From positions 1-64,000 of the forward strand of contig CAJXHI010000013.1 of NCBI GenBank assembly GCA_913051655.1: DNA of 64,000 bases, read 5' to 3'. Shown here piece after piece: positions 29,820 to 38,498 of the stretch (position 1 is its first letter; every line of letters begins with the position of its first letter). A program made the translations under genes and the position numbers. Below the pieces are notes generated by a model that worked only from the letters and a program-made list of their open reading frames with translations, made no database searches and was not told the origin of the DNA. This DNA is from an uncultured Alphaproteobacteria bacterium (GTDB taxonomy: Bacteria; Pseudomonadota; Alphaproteobacteria; Rhodobacterales; Rhodobacteraceae).

Positions 29820-30733
29820 GGCGTCCCATTCCACCTGTTTAAAATGAATTTCGACACCATCAGATCAAGATGTGCACCACCTCCATTTTTGAACAATGTA
29901 ATCTCATCGTTCTCACGACGCTGAAACGCTCCCATGTCATAATAATCGGCAATAATATCCGCGCGTGAAATAATACCTTTCTCCAGGGGCGATTTGATCT
30001 CTCCGATATGATCCAGAGTGGTATCATAGCTATCCACAAAGATGCTTGCGCGAGCGATAGCGGCATCATCCACTTCACGCATGTCCGAACGGTAGGCTCC
30101 GATCAAATCGACATGCTGACCTGAGCGCAGCCATGCACCTTTGATAAGCGGTTCCGTCGACATGGTGGCAGAGGTAATAATGTCGGCGCGCTCAACTGCG
30201 TCTTGAAGGCTCTCTGCCACCTCCATGTAAGGATCATTTAGCGCCATCGCTTCTGCGGTTTCACGCGTCCGGTTCCAAATCTTGAACTTTGCGTCAGGGA
30301 AATAAGCGCCATAGGCCTCTCTGAGGGATCTACCAACAGTGCCCGCCCCTACGATAAGTATTGTTTTGCTATCACTTCGTGCAAGTAGGCTTGCAGCCAA
30401 AAGACTATCACCTGCGGTTTTCCATTTGGTCACCAGATGAAAATTAATCAGCGCTTGTAGCGTACCATCTTCATCTGAAAAAAGACTGACCGCACCGTTG
30501 ATCATAGGTTTACCCTTATGCGAGTTTTGCGGAAAAACAGTCGCTGATTTCACCGCAATTCCAAGCCCATCTATAAAAGCGGCGCGCGACAAAAGCGTAT
30601 CGGGATCACGATAGAGGAACGTGTCTCCAATTTCAGCTTTGGGACGTTCATGGCCCGATCTAATCGCATCGATCAGCCCATGCCAATCGAGGAGCGCTTC
30701 ACCCTCTTTGAATGGAATTTGGGGAACAGTCAT
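29816..30733 (-). CDS. Ornithine cyclodeaminase/mu-crystallin family protein
   Basis: A 305-residue NAD(P)-binding protein of the OCD/mu-crystallin family. It shows FPQNSHKGKPMINGAVSLFS near the substrate site, LINFHLVTKWKTAGDSLLAA, and the Rossmann motif ILIVGAGTVGRSLREAY. Members include ornithine cyclodeaminase, ketimine reductases and alanine dehydrogenases; which applies here cannot be told from sequence. It is cotranscribed with the overlapping hydrolase and probably with the EamA transporter gene ten bases upstream. Confidence 0.87.
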   Translation of the reverse strand: MTVPQIPFKEGEALLDWHGLIDAIRSGHERPKAEIGDTFLYRDPDTLLSRAAFIDGLGIAVKSATVFPQNSHKGKPMINGAVSLFSDEDGTLQALINFHLVTKWKTAGDSLLAASLLARSDSKTILIVGAGTVGRSLREAYGAYFPDAKFKIWNRTRETAEAMALNDPYMEVAESLQDAVERADIITSATMSTEPLIKGAWLRSGQHVDLIGAYRSDMREVDDAAIARASIFVDSYDTTLDHIGEIKSPLEKGIISRADIIADYYDMGAFQRRENDEITLFKNGGGAHLDLMVSKFILNRWNGTP

Positions 30734-30743
30734 AACGGTCCTT

Positions 30744-31709
30744 TTATCGTCTAAGTTTCGGTCGGTTTCCGGTCAAATTTGGACGCAGCTGAATGTCACG
30801 AAACACCATATATAATCCAGAGGCAATAATCAGGATCATTCCAAGCCAACTGGCTGCGTCAGGAAGTTCATTAAAAATGAGATACCCCCATATAATTGCC
30901 ATAATCATGGCAACATATTCAAAGGGTGCGACAAAAGCAGCTTCGCTACGCCTGTAAGCATAGGATATCAAGAAACCACCGCCTGTGCTTGTGACGCCAA
31001 GCAAGACCAATATCCATATATGTCCTAGTTCCGGAACCTGCCATGCGCGCAGTAAAAATGTCAGCGAAGCATTGCTTCCATCATCAAAACGCCCATCTCC
31101 AACGCCGATACCAATGCTGAGTGACACAACTATGAATGTGATCTGAATGTAAAAAGTCATCGTTGCAGCACTTTCCGTTCCGCCTATGCGCCGCGTTAAA
31201 ATGTGCAAAAGCGCATAACCGACAGCCGCCATGATGGGGAGTAAATACACGATCTGAAATGAAGAGGTACCCGGACGCACAATTATCAGCACGCCAATCA
31301 AACCAATTATCGTTGCAGACCATCGCCTAGGTCCCACGGTTTCGCGCAGGAAAACAATAGAAAAAATAGTAATTAATAAGGGGCTTACGAAAAAAATAGC
31401 AACCGCATCAGCCAAAGGCATAGATGCCAATCCGATGAAAAAACACGTATTGGCGAAAACGACACAACTGCCACGTAGAAGATGCATTTCCAAGCGGTAG
31501 GTTTTTAACGTTTTCAACCCACCAGTAAATGGCAAAATGAAAATAAAAAAAGTGATCATTCCTATGACAGAACGCGCCAAGACCACTTCATGTAGAGGAT
31601 AGGCATCGCTAAGAAACTTGATAAATACGTCATTGAGCGAAAAGAATAACATAGCAGCCATCGCGCTAACTGCTCCTGCCGCGTTTGAATTGGCGTCGCT
31701 CGCCTCCAT
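30744..31709 (-). CDS. EamA/DMT-family transporter
   Basis: A 321-residue drug/metabolite transporter with ten predicted membrane helices arranged as two EamA repeats (AMAAMLFFSLNDVFIKFL opens the first; VGYALLHILTRRIGG opens the second). Substrates of the family include amino acids, nucleosides and other small metabolites. Its place before the cyclodeaminase-like and hydrolase genes suggests the three handle one amino-acid-like or lactam compound; that is inference. Confidence 0.88.
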   Translation of the reverse strand: MEASDANSNAAGAVSAMAAMLFFSLNDVFIKFLSDAYPLHEVVLARSVIGMITFFIFILPFTGGLKTLKTYRLEMHLLRGSCVVFANTCFFIGLASMPLADAVAIFFVSPLLITIFSIVFLRETVGPRRWSATIIGLIGVLIIVRPGTSSFQIVYLLPIMAAVGYALLHILTRRIGGTESAATMTFYIQITFIVVSLSIGIGVGDGRFDDGSNASLTFLLRAWQVPELGHIWILVLLGVTSTGGGFLISYAYRRSEAAFVAPFEYVAMIMAIIWGYLIFNELPDAASWLGMILIIASGLYMVFRDIQLRPNLTGNRPKLRR

Positions 31710-31726
31710 TATATCACCGAAACTTT

Positions 31727-32179
31727 TTAGCCTGCCTTCAATTTTCGAAGGGTGTTTTCCATTGCGTTCAAGAAACGCGACCGATCTGCCTTTGTAAAGC
31801 CTTTTCCGCCACCCTGTCGAAAAGGGTCAGCCGCACGCAAATCGGTCATGAGATCGCGTGTGGCCAAGATATTTCCAATATTGGCTGCATTTAAAACTTC
31901 GCCGTTGTGTTTTAGAACCAATGCTTCCTTTTTAATGCACCTCGAAGCCAAGGGGATATCGGCCGTTATGACAACATCCCCAACACCCGCACGCTCTGCA
32001 ATCCACATGTCAGCAACATCTGGCCCATCCGACACGATAATCGTTTGAACAAGTGGGTTTTGGGACAAACGCAAACCGCCATTGCTAACGACATACATCT
32101 GGACTTTGTGTCGCGTTGCGACCAGTTCAACCTCTGCTTTGACTGGGCAGGCATCCGCATCAACAAAAATAGAAGTCAT
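31727..32179 (-). CDS. YaiI/YqxD (DUF188) family protein
   Basis: A 150-residue protein with the family's opening MTSIFVDADACPVKAEV, AERAGVGDVVITADIPLASR and DLRAADPFRQGGGKGFTKADRSRFL. It has a PIN-like fold with conserved Asp residues, and the biochemical role is unknown. Same strand as the EamA gene and 17 bases from it, so it may be first in that operon. Confidence 0.93.
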   Translation of the reverse strand: MTSIFVDADACPVKAEVELVATRHKVQMYVVSNGGLRLSQNPLVQTIIVSDGPDVADMWIAERAGVGDVVITADIPLASRCIKKEALVLKHNGEVLNAANIGNILATRDLMTDLRAADPFRQGGGKGFTKADRSRFLNAMENTLRKLKAG

Positions 32180-32331
32180 GAAAATAGGGTCCGAAGCATT
32201 TTCGAGCGCGGTCGCATTTTACATTCTTTCTCTATGTGGCGCCTTGTTCAAAATCGTCCGAAAAAGTTGAGACGTTCGTAGAATGGAATAAAGCTGATAT
32301 AGTCAAAAGCATTACGCTAAGCTCTCTTTTT

Positions 32332-33174
32332 TTATACGCCGTACAAGGCTTCGGCGTGGAAAGACACATGATCTTCCATAAATGTACTGACAAAGAAATA
32401 GGAATGATCATATCCAGGCTGAAGGCGCAGGGTGCTTTGCTGACGGCGCTTAGCAGCAGCTTCAGCCAAAGTTTCAGGGCGCAAGAGGTCTATGAATTGA
32501 TCATTTGCCCCCGTATCCACCAGAACAGGACCGTCAAATCCAACCTCTGTCATCATAAAAGACGAATCATGTTTTTTCCATTTTTCTTCATTTTCACCAA
32601 GATAGGAGATCAATTGTTTTCGACCCCAATCGGCTCCTGTGGGATTACAGATCGGGGCAAAGGCAGATACAGAGCGATACCGCTCCTTAAGACCCATAGC
32701 CAAAGTCAAAGCGCCATGTCCCCCCATGGAATGGCCTGTTATGGATTGACGTTCCTGATTAAGCGCAAAGTTTTCAAAAACTAATGACGGCAATTCTTCG
32801 ACAACATAGTCCCACATCTGAAAATGCGGCGCCCAAGGCGATTTTGTTGCATTGACATAAAACCCTGCCCCTTTACCGAGGTCATATGCGTCATCGTCTG
32901 CTACATCGTCCCCGCGGGGAGAAGTATCTGGAAAAATTAAAGCGATACCCTGCTCGGCGGCCCAAGCTTGTGCACCAGCTTTAACCATAGCATTCTCATG
33001 CGTACAGGTTAGCCCAGAAAGATACCAAAGAACCGGCACTGGTCCCTCTTTTGCTTCGGCTGGTAAAAAGAGGCCAAATGTCATGTCACATTTGCAGACC
33101 TCAGATCCATGGGTGTAAACACCCTGCACACCGTCAAAGCATTTATTTTCAAATACTACATCCATTTCGATCAT
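32332..33174 (-). CDS. fghA: S-formylglutathione hydrolase
   Basis: A 280-residue esterase-D type enzyme that hydrolyses S-formylglutathione to formate and glutathione, the last thiol step of formaldehyde oxidation. Motifs: VLWYLSGLTCTHENAMVKAG, FPDTSPRGDDVADDD, nucleophile elbow ITGHSMGGHGALTLA, Asp in LVDTGANDQFID and His in GYDHSYFFVSTF. Its usual partner, glutathione-dependent formaldehyde dehydrogenase, is not in the window. Confidence 0.96.
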   Translation of the reverse strand: MIEMDVVFENKCFDGVQGVYTHGSEVCKCDMTFGLFLPAEAKEGPVPVLWYLSGLTCTHENAMVKAGAQAWAAEQGIALIFPDTSPRGDDVADDDAYDLGKGAGFYVNATKSPWAPHFQMWDYVVEELPSLVFENFALNQERQSITGHSMGGHGALTLAMGLKERYRSVSAFAPICNPTGADWGRKQLISYLGENEEKWKKHDSSFMMTEVGFDGPVLVDTGANDQFIDLLRPETLAEAAAKRRQQSTLRLQPGYDHSYFFVSTFMEDHVSFHAEALYGV

Positions 33175-33263
33175 CCTTGTTTATTATTTTTTACTTCGCT
33201 TTAAAACCAAACACGTGCCCCTATGTGCTATGCGAATTCCTTGTGCGAAACTGCGTTTGCATT

Positions 33264-34202
33264 TTAAAATGCAATCTTTGTTGTTACAAGACTTAGCACA
33301 ATCGAGACACTTAAAACACTGGTCGCGGTCGATACCAGAATAGAGGCTGACACTCGCTGCGGTGCAACGCGATAATGTTGTGCCAGAATATAAATGTTCC
33401 CAGCCACCGGCAAAGCAGAGGTAACAATCATCACTGCTGCTGGATAGGGCGGTAAATCAAAAATCAGCAGTGCCGAGACTGCAACAGAGGCAGGATGTAA
33501 AACTAGTTTCCCAAAAGACAACCAAAATGCTGTCCCAACCCGTTCCGTGGTCTTTTCCGCAAGCGAAGCCCCAATCGCAAACAAAGCACAGGGTGTCGCT
33601 GCCGCCCCCAAAAGCGATACAAATTCAAAAAGGGTGGGCGGCATAGGGACATCCAATGCAGACCAGCTTAGGCCTGCGACAATGGCCACGATCATAGGGT
33701 TCTTTGCCAACCCCAACAGCAGTATTCCCAACACAGAAAACCGCATGCGCCCTTCGCGCGCACTGACGATTACCAAAACAATCAAAGACCCAAAGACAAG
33801 CAAATCGACCACCAAAGCTACCATAACATAGCCAACCGCCTCTGGCCCCATCAAAACAGCAAGCATAGGAATACCAAGGAAGCCAACATTTCCGACGGCC
33901 CAACATTGAGCCTCTATGGCGGCTTCCTCAACGGGAATTTTACGCAGTATCGCAAAGGTAAAACCAAAGGCGTAGGTAAGCGCTGTGGCCAAAAGATAGG
34001 CCGAAACAAAATCAGCACTCAGCACATCACCAAGATCCAAACTAGACGAAAATCGAAACAGCATTGCGGAAAGCGCGAAGTAAAAGACAAATTTGGTGAG
34101 ATAGACCGTAGCCTCAATGGAAAAAAATCCGCGCTTACCCGCAAAATAGCCAAGACCGATAACGGCAAAAAACGGCAGTGTTTCAAGAAAAATCTCAACC
34201 AT
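33264..34202 (-). CDS. AEC family transporter
   Basis: A 312-residue auxin efflux carrier-type permease with about ten membrane segments in two halves (FAVIGLGYFAGKRGFFS at the start; SFGKLVLHPASVAVSALL beginning the second half). Bacterial members export malate, malonate or other small acids; the substrate here is unknown. Upstream of fghA on the same strand, 89 bases apart. Confidence 0.88.
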   Translation of the reverse strand: MVEIFLETLPFFAVIGLGYFAGKRGFFSIEATVYLTKFVFYFALSAMLFRFSSSLDLGDVLSADFVSAYLLATALTYAFGFTFAILRKIPVEEAAIEAQCWAVGNVGFLGIPMLAVLMGPEAVGYVMVALVVDLLVFGSLIVLVIVSAREGRMRFSVLGILLLGLAKNPMIVAIVAGLSWSALDVPMPPTLFEFVSLLGAAATPCALFAIGASLAEKTTERVGTAFWLSFGKLVLHPASVAVSALLIFDLPPYPAAVMIVTSALPVAGNIYILAQHYRVAPQRVSASILVSTATSVLSVSIVLSLVTTKIAF

Positions 34203-34280
34203 TAAAGTTGGCTTACCAGTAATGCGTGCAAGGTCAATATATTATCGCGCGTCTATCTAAGAACAGTCTACATTGACCGG

Positions 34281-35009
34281 CTACTTCGCGTCTATTTCTG
34301 CCTTATGCGCAGAGGCAAGGGCCGCCATCGAATGGAACATATAGTCGTATTTGGGCATCTTGCCTGGATTCATCGTGGCACCAAAACCGTCTTTGTCATG
34401 GCGTCTATAAATCCAACAATTAGACAGACCATGCTTATTTGCGGGTGCATGATCGTGGAACATGCTTTCCGCAGTGTGAAGGATGTCTGACTTTTCAATA
34501 CCCTGCCGTTCTATCATTTCCAGCATATATTCGAAATTGCGGTCACTTGGTTTGTAACTGCCAATATCTTCAGCTGTATAGACACCGTCAAAGCAAATCC
34601 CGAGGCGCGCATTTGAACCTTGAAAACTAAGACTGTCCGTATTGGTGAGGACCACAACTTTATAGTGCTGTTTAAGATACGTCAGCGCCACATGACTATC
34701 ACCAAATGCAGGCCATCGGGGCACTGACCGGCCATAGGCTTGACACTCTTCATATGTAACCTCGCTTCCCCATTCTTCGCCAAGGCGACGGTATACAACA
34801 GCCAGAAGATCAGAATACTTTTTATTAGGCGTCCAACGTTGTGAGGTAGATTCGTGATAGGCATGGGCCTCTAGAATATCATTTCGGGTTAAGTTGGGGC
34901 TGACACGATCTGTCAGCGGTTTTAATGCCGCGACAATTCCGCTTTCCCAATCAATTAGCGTTCCATACACATCAAATGCCAAAACTTTGTAGTCGCTAAG
35001 TTTTTTCAT
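34281..35009 (-). CDS. Haloacid dehalogenase, type II
   Basis: A 242-residue HAD-superfamily hydrolase. The nucleophile motif is LAFDVYGTLIDWESGI (Asp13), motif II is VVLTNTD, and motif III/IV lies in DIGSYKPSDRNFEYMLEM with HDHAPANKHGL after it. This fits the (S)-2-haloacid dehalogenase type II group, but HAD specificity cannot be fixed by sequence alone. Monocistronic. Confidence 0.87.
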   Translation of the reverse strand: MKKLSDYKVLAFDVYGTLIDWESGIVAALKPLTDRVSPNLTRNDILEAHAYHESTSQRWTPNKKYSDLLAVVYRRLGEEWGSEVTYEECQAYGRSVPRWPAFGDSHVALTYLKQHYKVVVLTNTDSLSFQGSNARLGICFDGVYTAEDIGSYKPSDRNFEYMLEMIERQGIEKSDILHTAESMFHDHAPANKHGLSNCWIYRRHDKDGFGATMNPGKMPKYDYMFHSMAALASAHKAEIDAK

Positions 35010-35331
35010 TGGATATACAGCCTAACTTATTTATCCCCATTTGGTGGACCGCGAGCGTGTACTTGCGACCAGCTCCAGCTATGGGAAATGCGTCCAGAGG
35101 TCAATTCAATATGCTTTTATCGCAGACTCCACTTCATCGACAGAGCATGCTTCAGGAATCTGATCCTGTTCCTTTTCTGCTTTATGCGTCTTTGGGATAT
35201 ACCATTTGCGATGCAGGTCTAATCCGCCTCAAAATTTGCAAATAGAAAAAGACATTTAAAGAATGTAAAATCTTAAAATTTTGATAATGGTACTGAGCCT
35301 TTGATACCATTTTTTGAGACTGGTAATGCCC
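35010..35331. other. Spacer with a short possible coding scrap
   Basis: No intact gene. On the minus strand about 38 codons ending at a TGA near 35120 read like protein (HRKWYIPKTHKAEKEQDQIPEAC) but are preceded by a stop and have no start. I do not recognise the family. Confidence 0.25.
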
Positions 35332-35692
35332 CTATTTAAGCGATTTGATATAGACGATTACGTTTTCCATTTGCGATTGTTTTTTTAACCCTGCAAAAGA
35401 CATTTTGGTGCCGGGAAGGTACTTTTTAGGATTACCCAAAAACCGGTAAGCGTCTCATCATCCCATATGAAATCCGAACCCGCCATTGGTTTGGAATATT
35501 TAAACCCATCCACTTTTCCAGCAACATTGCTGTAGGCGCCATAAAGCGTGGTTCTAACTTTCTTTTTCCAACGTCAAGAGCATGACAAGATTTACATTTT
35601 CCTAAAGTCTTTTTGCCTTTTTCCGGATCATCATGCACAAATGCAGCCATAGCGTAAATCTTCAGTACAAAAGGAAGGTTAAGTGATTTCAT
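35332..35692 (-). pseudogene. Soluble cytochrome c, frameshifted
   Basis: A class I cytochrome c (c2/c550-like) split over three frames. From the ATG at 35692 a signal-like stretch MKSLNLPFVLKIYAMAAF leads to PEKGKKTLGKCKSCHALDVG with an intact CxxCH haem site. After GKRK the frame must shift to read TLYGAYSNVAGKVDGFKYSK and WDDETLTGF; a second shift gives [20 protein letters not shown], which contains the axial Met, and VIVYIKSLK followed by TAG at 35332. Both haem ligands remain recognisable, so the damage is recent. The track's 35432-35731 ORF is only the first fragment. Confidence 0.88.
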
Positions 35693-35834
35693 CTTTTGTT
35701 CCCGCCAACACTGGTAAAAACTTATCGGCACCTAAGGGATATCTGCAAATAAAATTAACACTGTCGTGGCAGGTATAGTCCATATGCACATGAATGACTG
35801 GAACATTTGTCGTGTGTTATATGCTTTTGGGCGG

Positions 35835-35872
35835 TTGACTCTATTTTCCAAATTTGAGAACAAAAAGTGAAC
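35835..35872 (+). promoter_or_regulatory. LexA box (GAAC-N7-GAAC) and -35 element before imuB
   Basis: GAACAAAAAGTGAAC at 35858-35872 is an exact match to the alphaproteobacterial LexA operator GAAC-N7-GAAC, 15 bases before the imuB ATG. TTGACT at 35835-35840 could be the -35 hexamer; the operator would then cover the -10 region, as expected for repression. Confidence 0.85.
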
Positions 35873-35887
35873 AAATAATAAGAACAG

Positions 35888-37543
35888 ATGTCAAAACGCC
35901 GTATATTATCACTCTGGTTTCCCCGTCTTGGTGCTGAACGTCTTTTGCGCCGACAGGGGCAATTGTGCGATCAGGTGTTTGCCGTGGTCGAAGATCTTGG
36001 TCAAATACAGGTGCTGTCTTCGCTTTCTGAACGGGCCAGTCAGGAAGGATTGCAAAAAGGTCAGCCGTGGCGCGATGCACAGGCCATGTGCCCACAGCTT
36101 TTGACGCGTTTACGCAACAAACAGGCCGAAGAGTTATTCCTAAAGGGGCTTGCACGCTGGGCGGGGAAATTTAGCCCTTGGATTTCTATAGAGCCGACAG
36201 CGAGTTTGATGTTGGATATCACAGGCTGTGCACATCTTTTTGGCGGCGAGGTGGGCATGGTCGAACAGATTCGTGAAGACGCGAGTAACCTTGGCTTGAG
36301 CCTGAGTACAGGTGTAGCAGATACTCCCGGAGCTGCTTGGGGATTAGCCCGTTATGGCGGACAGGGGCCACAGGCACAGCGCACTGGGGACGCAATTGAC
36401 CAAGAGGCACGTGCCACACGCTCACGCGCGGCCAAACGACGCTATTGGGAACGCGGTGGTGCGGCTCCTAAGGCGATCAACTCTGCCATGCTCTCAAGCT
36501 ATCTCGCCCCTCCGGGCCAAACCTACAGTGCGATCAAATCGCTTCCGGTTGCCGCACTGCGCCTTGAAGACACGGTGATTGAAAGTTTAAATCGCCTTGG
36601 TCTGCGACGCATCGGTGATCTGAGCGGTCAACCCCGTGCCGCAGTGGCGCGCCGTTTTGGCAAAGGGTTGGTTGAACAATTGGACAAAGCTTTAGGCAGC
36701 ATACCCGAACCCATTTCCCCGCTGCGTCAAAATCCACATTTTGGTGTACGAATGAGCTTACCTGACCCGATCGGATTACAAGAAGATATGATCCTTGCGC
36801 TTGACCGGCTTCTGCCACGTTTATGCGCCCATCTGCGTGATCAAGGGCGTGGATTGCGCAAAGTCCAACTTCAGTGTTTTCATACAGATTACACCGTCTC
36901 TCATATCGACGCAGCGCTAGCCCGTCCCAGCGATGATAAAGAACGCATTCGCCCACTCTTAATCATGAAACTTGATGAAATTGATGCAGGATTTGGGATT
37001 GATGTGATCCGCATTGAAGCAACACAGACCGAGGCGCTGCATGCGACAGTCCCCGCAAGTCAGATGGCATTACAAAATACGTTGAAAAATGCCCCTCCGC
37101 CAACGGCAGCACTGGATGATTTGATCAGCCGGATTGGCGGGCGGATCGGGCTAGAAAACATCACCCGCTATCACCCCGCAGACAGCCATATTCCGGAAAA
37201 AGAATATCAAAATCTTGCCGCTGCTTGGTCTGATCCCGCACCAGAATGGCCCGAGCTTCCCCAAAGTCGACCCATATTGCTCTGGCCACCTGAGCCTGTG
37301 AATGCACCTAAAGAACGTACCATGCCAAGGGAATTTAAATGGCGCGGACGCACACTTCAGACTCGACGCGCAGATGGACCAGAACGCATCGCGCCAGAAT
37401 GGTGGCTCGATGATCCAAACTGGCGCAGCGGCGTGCGCGATTACTGGAGGGTCACCTGCGAACAGGGTGATCTTTTGTGGCTTTTCTACGCCCATGGCGC
37501 AGGTCTACCCAAAGGGTGGTTTTGTCAGGGAAGCTTTACCTAA
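35888..37543 (+). CDS. imuB: DNA polymerase Y-family protein ImuB
   Basis: A 551-residue ImuB, the catalytically inactive Y-family homologue that links ImuA and DnaE2 to the beta clamp in SOS mutagenesis. The N-terminal ILSLWFPRLGAERLLRR lacks the catalytic acidic residue of true Y polymerases, as is normal for ImuB. SLMLDITGCAHLFGGE, LRLEDTVIESLNRLGLRRIGDLSG and the C-terminal REFKWRGRTLQ and GPERIAPEWW are family features. A LexA box sits directly upstream. The usual neighbours imuA and dnaE2 are missing on both sides. Confidence 0.93.
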   Translation: MSKRRILSLWFPRLGAERLLRRQGQLCDQVFAVVEDLGQIQVLSSLSERASQEGLQKGQPWRDAQAMCPQLLTRLRNKQAEELFLKGLARWAGKFSPWISIEPTASLMLDITGCAHLFGGEVGMVEQIREDASNLGLSLSTGVADTPGAAWGLARYGGQGPQAQRTGDAIDQEARATRSRAAKRRYWERGGAAPKAINSAMLSSYLAPPGQTYSAIKSLPVAALRLEDTVIESLNRLGLRRIGDLSGQPRAAVARRFGKGLVEQLDKALGSIPEPISPLRQNPHFGVRMSLPDPIGLQEDMILALDRLLPRLCAHLRDQGRGLRKVQLQCFHTDYTVSHIDAALARPSDDKERIRPLLIMKLDEIDAGFGIDVIRIEATQTEALHATVPASQMALQNTLKNAPPPTAALDDLISRIGGRIGLENITRYHPADSHIPEKEYQNLAAAWSDPAPEWPELPQSRPILLWPPEPVNAPKERTMPREFKWRGRTLQTRRADGPERIAPEWWLDDPNWRSGVRDYWRVTCEQGDLLWLFYAHGAGLPKGWFCQGSFT

Positions 37544-37632
37544 ACAACAGATAACACACTATAAGCTGCGTTGCCAAAATAAGACTATTCCGATTAGACT
37601 GCCCAAGATATAAGTTCAAGGCAGCATGCACT
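37544..37632. other. Short spacer after imuB
   Basis: No dnaE2 start or terminator is recognisable between imuB and the convergent lipoprotein-like remnant. Confidence 0.4.
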
Positions 37633-37970
37633 TTAGAACACCAACGCGCCTAACATTTCATGCACAAAGCTTTGCGCATCTTGTGCCTCAGTCTTAGCCC
37701 CTTTGAATGTAACCTGTCTGGATTTACCTAGCCGTAGCTCTTTGTCAATTATGCACTTTTTTGAAAGTTGTTCCGCAAGATTGGCACCACTTTGAAAAGG
37801 TTTTTCCAAGAAAGACAAAATTTTTCTAATAACCAAGGGGTTGTTCGAAACAAGACGATTTCTTTTTGATGAACCGAATAACTTCCATAGGCCGGATGGG
37901 TCGTCTTATCTGTGTCGCCACATCCCACAACGACCATAAAAATCGAAAAACACAGTTATAAAAATATCGA
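37633..37970 (-). pseudogene. Possible frameshifted lipoprotein gene
   Basis: Two minus-strand ORFs overlap in different frames. The upstream one begins with a lipoprotein-like signal (LCFSIFMVVVGCG) and GDTDKTTHPAYGSYSVHQK. The downstream one continues with VIRKILSFLEKPFQSGANLAEQL, KSRQVTFKGAKTEAQDAQSF and a TAA at 37633. Joined by one frameshift near 37830-37860 they would give a lipoprotein of about 100 residues. Homology is not recognised. It lies downstream of lspA, where Rhodobacterales often carry a lipoprotein gene. Confidence 0.35.
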
Positions 37971-38022
37971 ATTTCTAATCCCTTACCCAGTACAAGCAAC
38001 GATAATTAATTAGGTCAGAGCA

Positions 38023-38496
38023 TCATGTGCTGTTTTTGGGTGTAACAAAAATTGCCAATGCAAAAGCACCGATGAAGATCTCAACATCAGCAAAATTGAA
38101 CGCAAAGGGATTATTGATCCCGCAACAGGACATATTTAGAAAATCTGCCACTGCCCCGTAAATCAACCGATCAAAGGCATTACCAAGCGCACCACCAACC
38201 AAAAGCCCCGCACCAATAAGGCCAGTTTTTGTTGTTACCCCATGTTTTACCCAGATGAACACCGCCAGCGACGCCAATATAGCAAAGGCCGTCAGAACCC
38301 ATTTTTGTAGCCCACTTTCATTTGCAAAAAGACCAAAGTTAATGCCGTAATTCCAAGCCATAGAAAAGTTCAAAAAAGGGGGGATCACCTCAATAAACAA
38401 TATGTTTTTCAAGTCCAGGTAAAAGACCACAAAAATCTTGGTAACTTGATCAAACAAAAACGCGGCCAACGCAGTAATATATAGGGGACGCTGCAT
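38023..38496 (-). CDS. lspA: Lipoprotein signal peptidase (signal peptidase II)
   Basis: A 157-residue aspartic membrane protease with four hydrophobic segments. The two catalytic Asp lie in NAFDRLIYGAVADFL and NFADVEIFIGA. It cuts prolipoprotein signal peptides, serving lipoproteins such as MlaA. Two bases after the purH stop, so cotranscribed with purH. Confidence 0.95.
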   Translation of the reverse strand: MQRPLYITALAAFLFDQVTKIFVVFYLDLKNILFIEVIPPFLNFSMAWNYGINFGLFANESGLQKWVLTAFAILASLAVFIWVKHGVTTKTGLIGAGLLVGGALGNAFDRLIYGAVADFLNMSCCGINNPFAFNFADVEIFIGAFALAIFVTPKNST

Positions 38497-38498
38497 GC

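Noticed and set aside
35009-35245. Plus-strand 78-codon ORF
   Set aside because: No motif, no ribosome site, and the minus strand looks slightly more protein-like.
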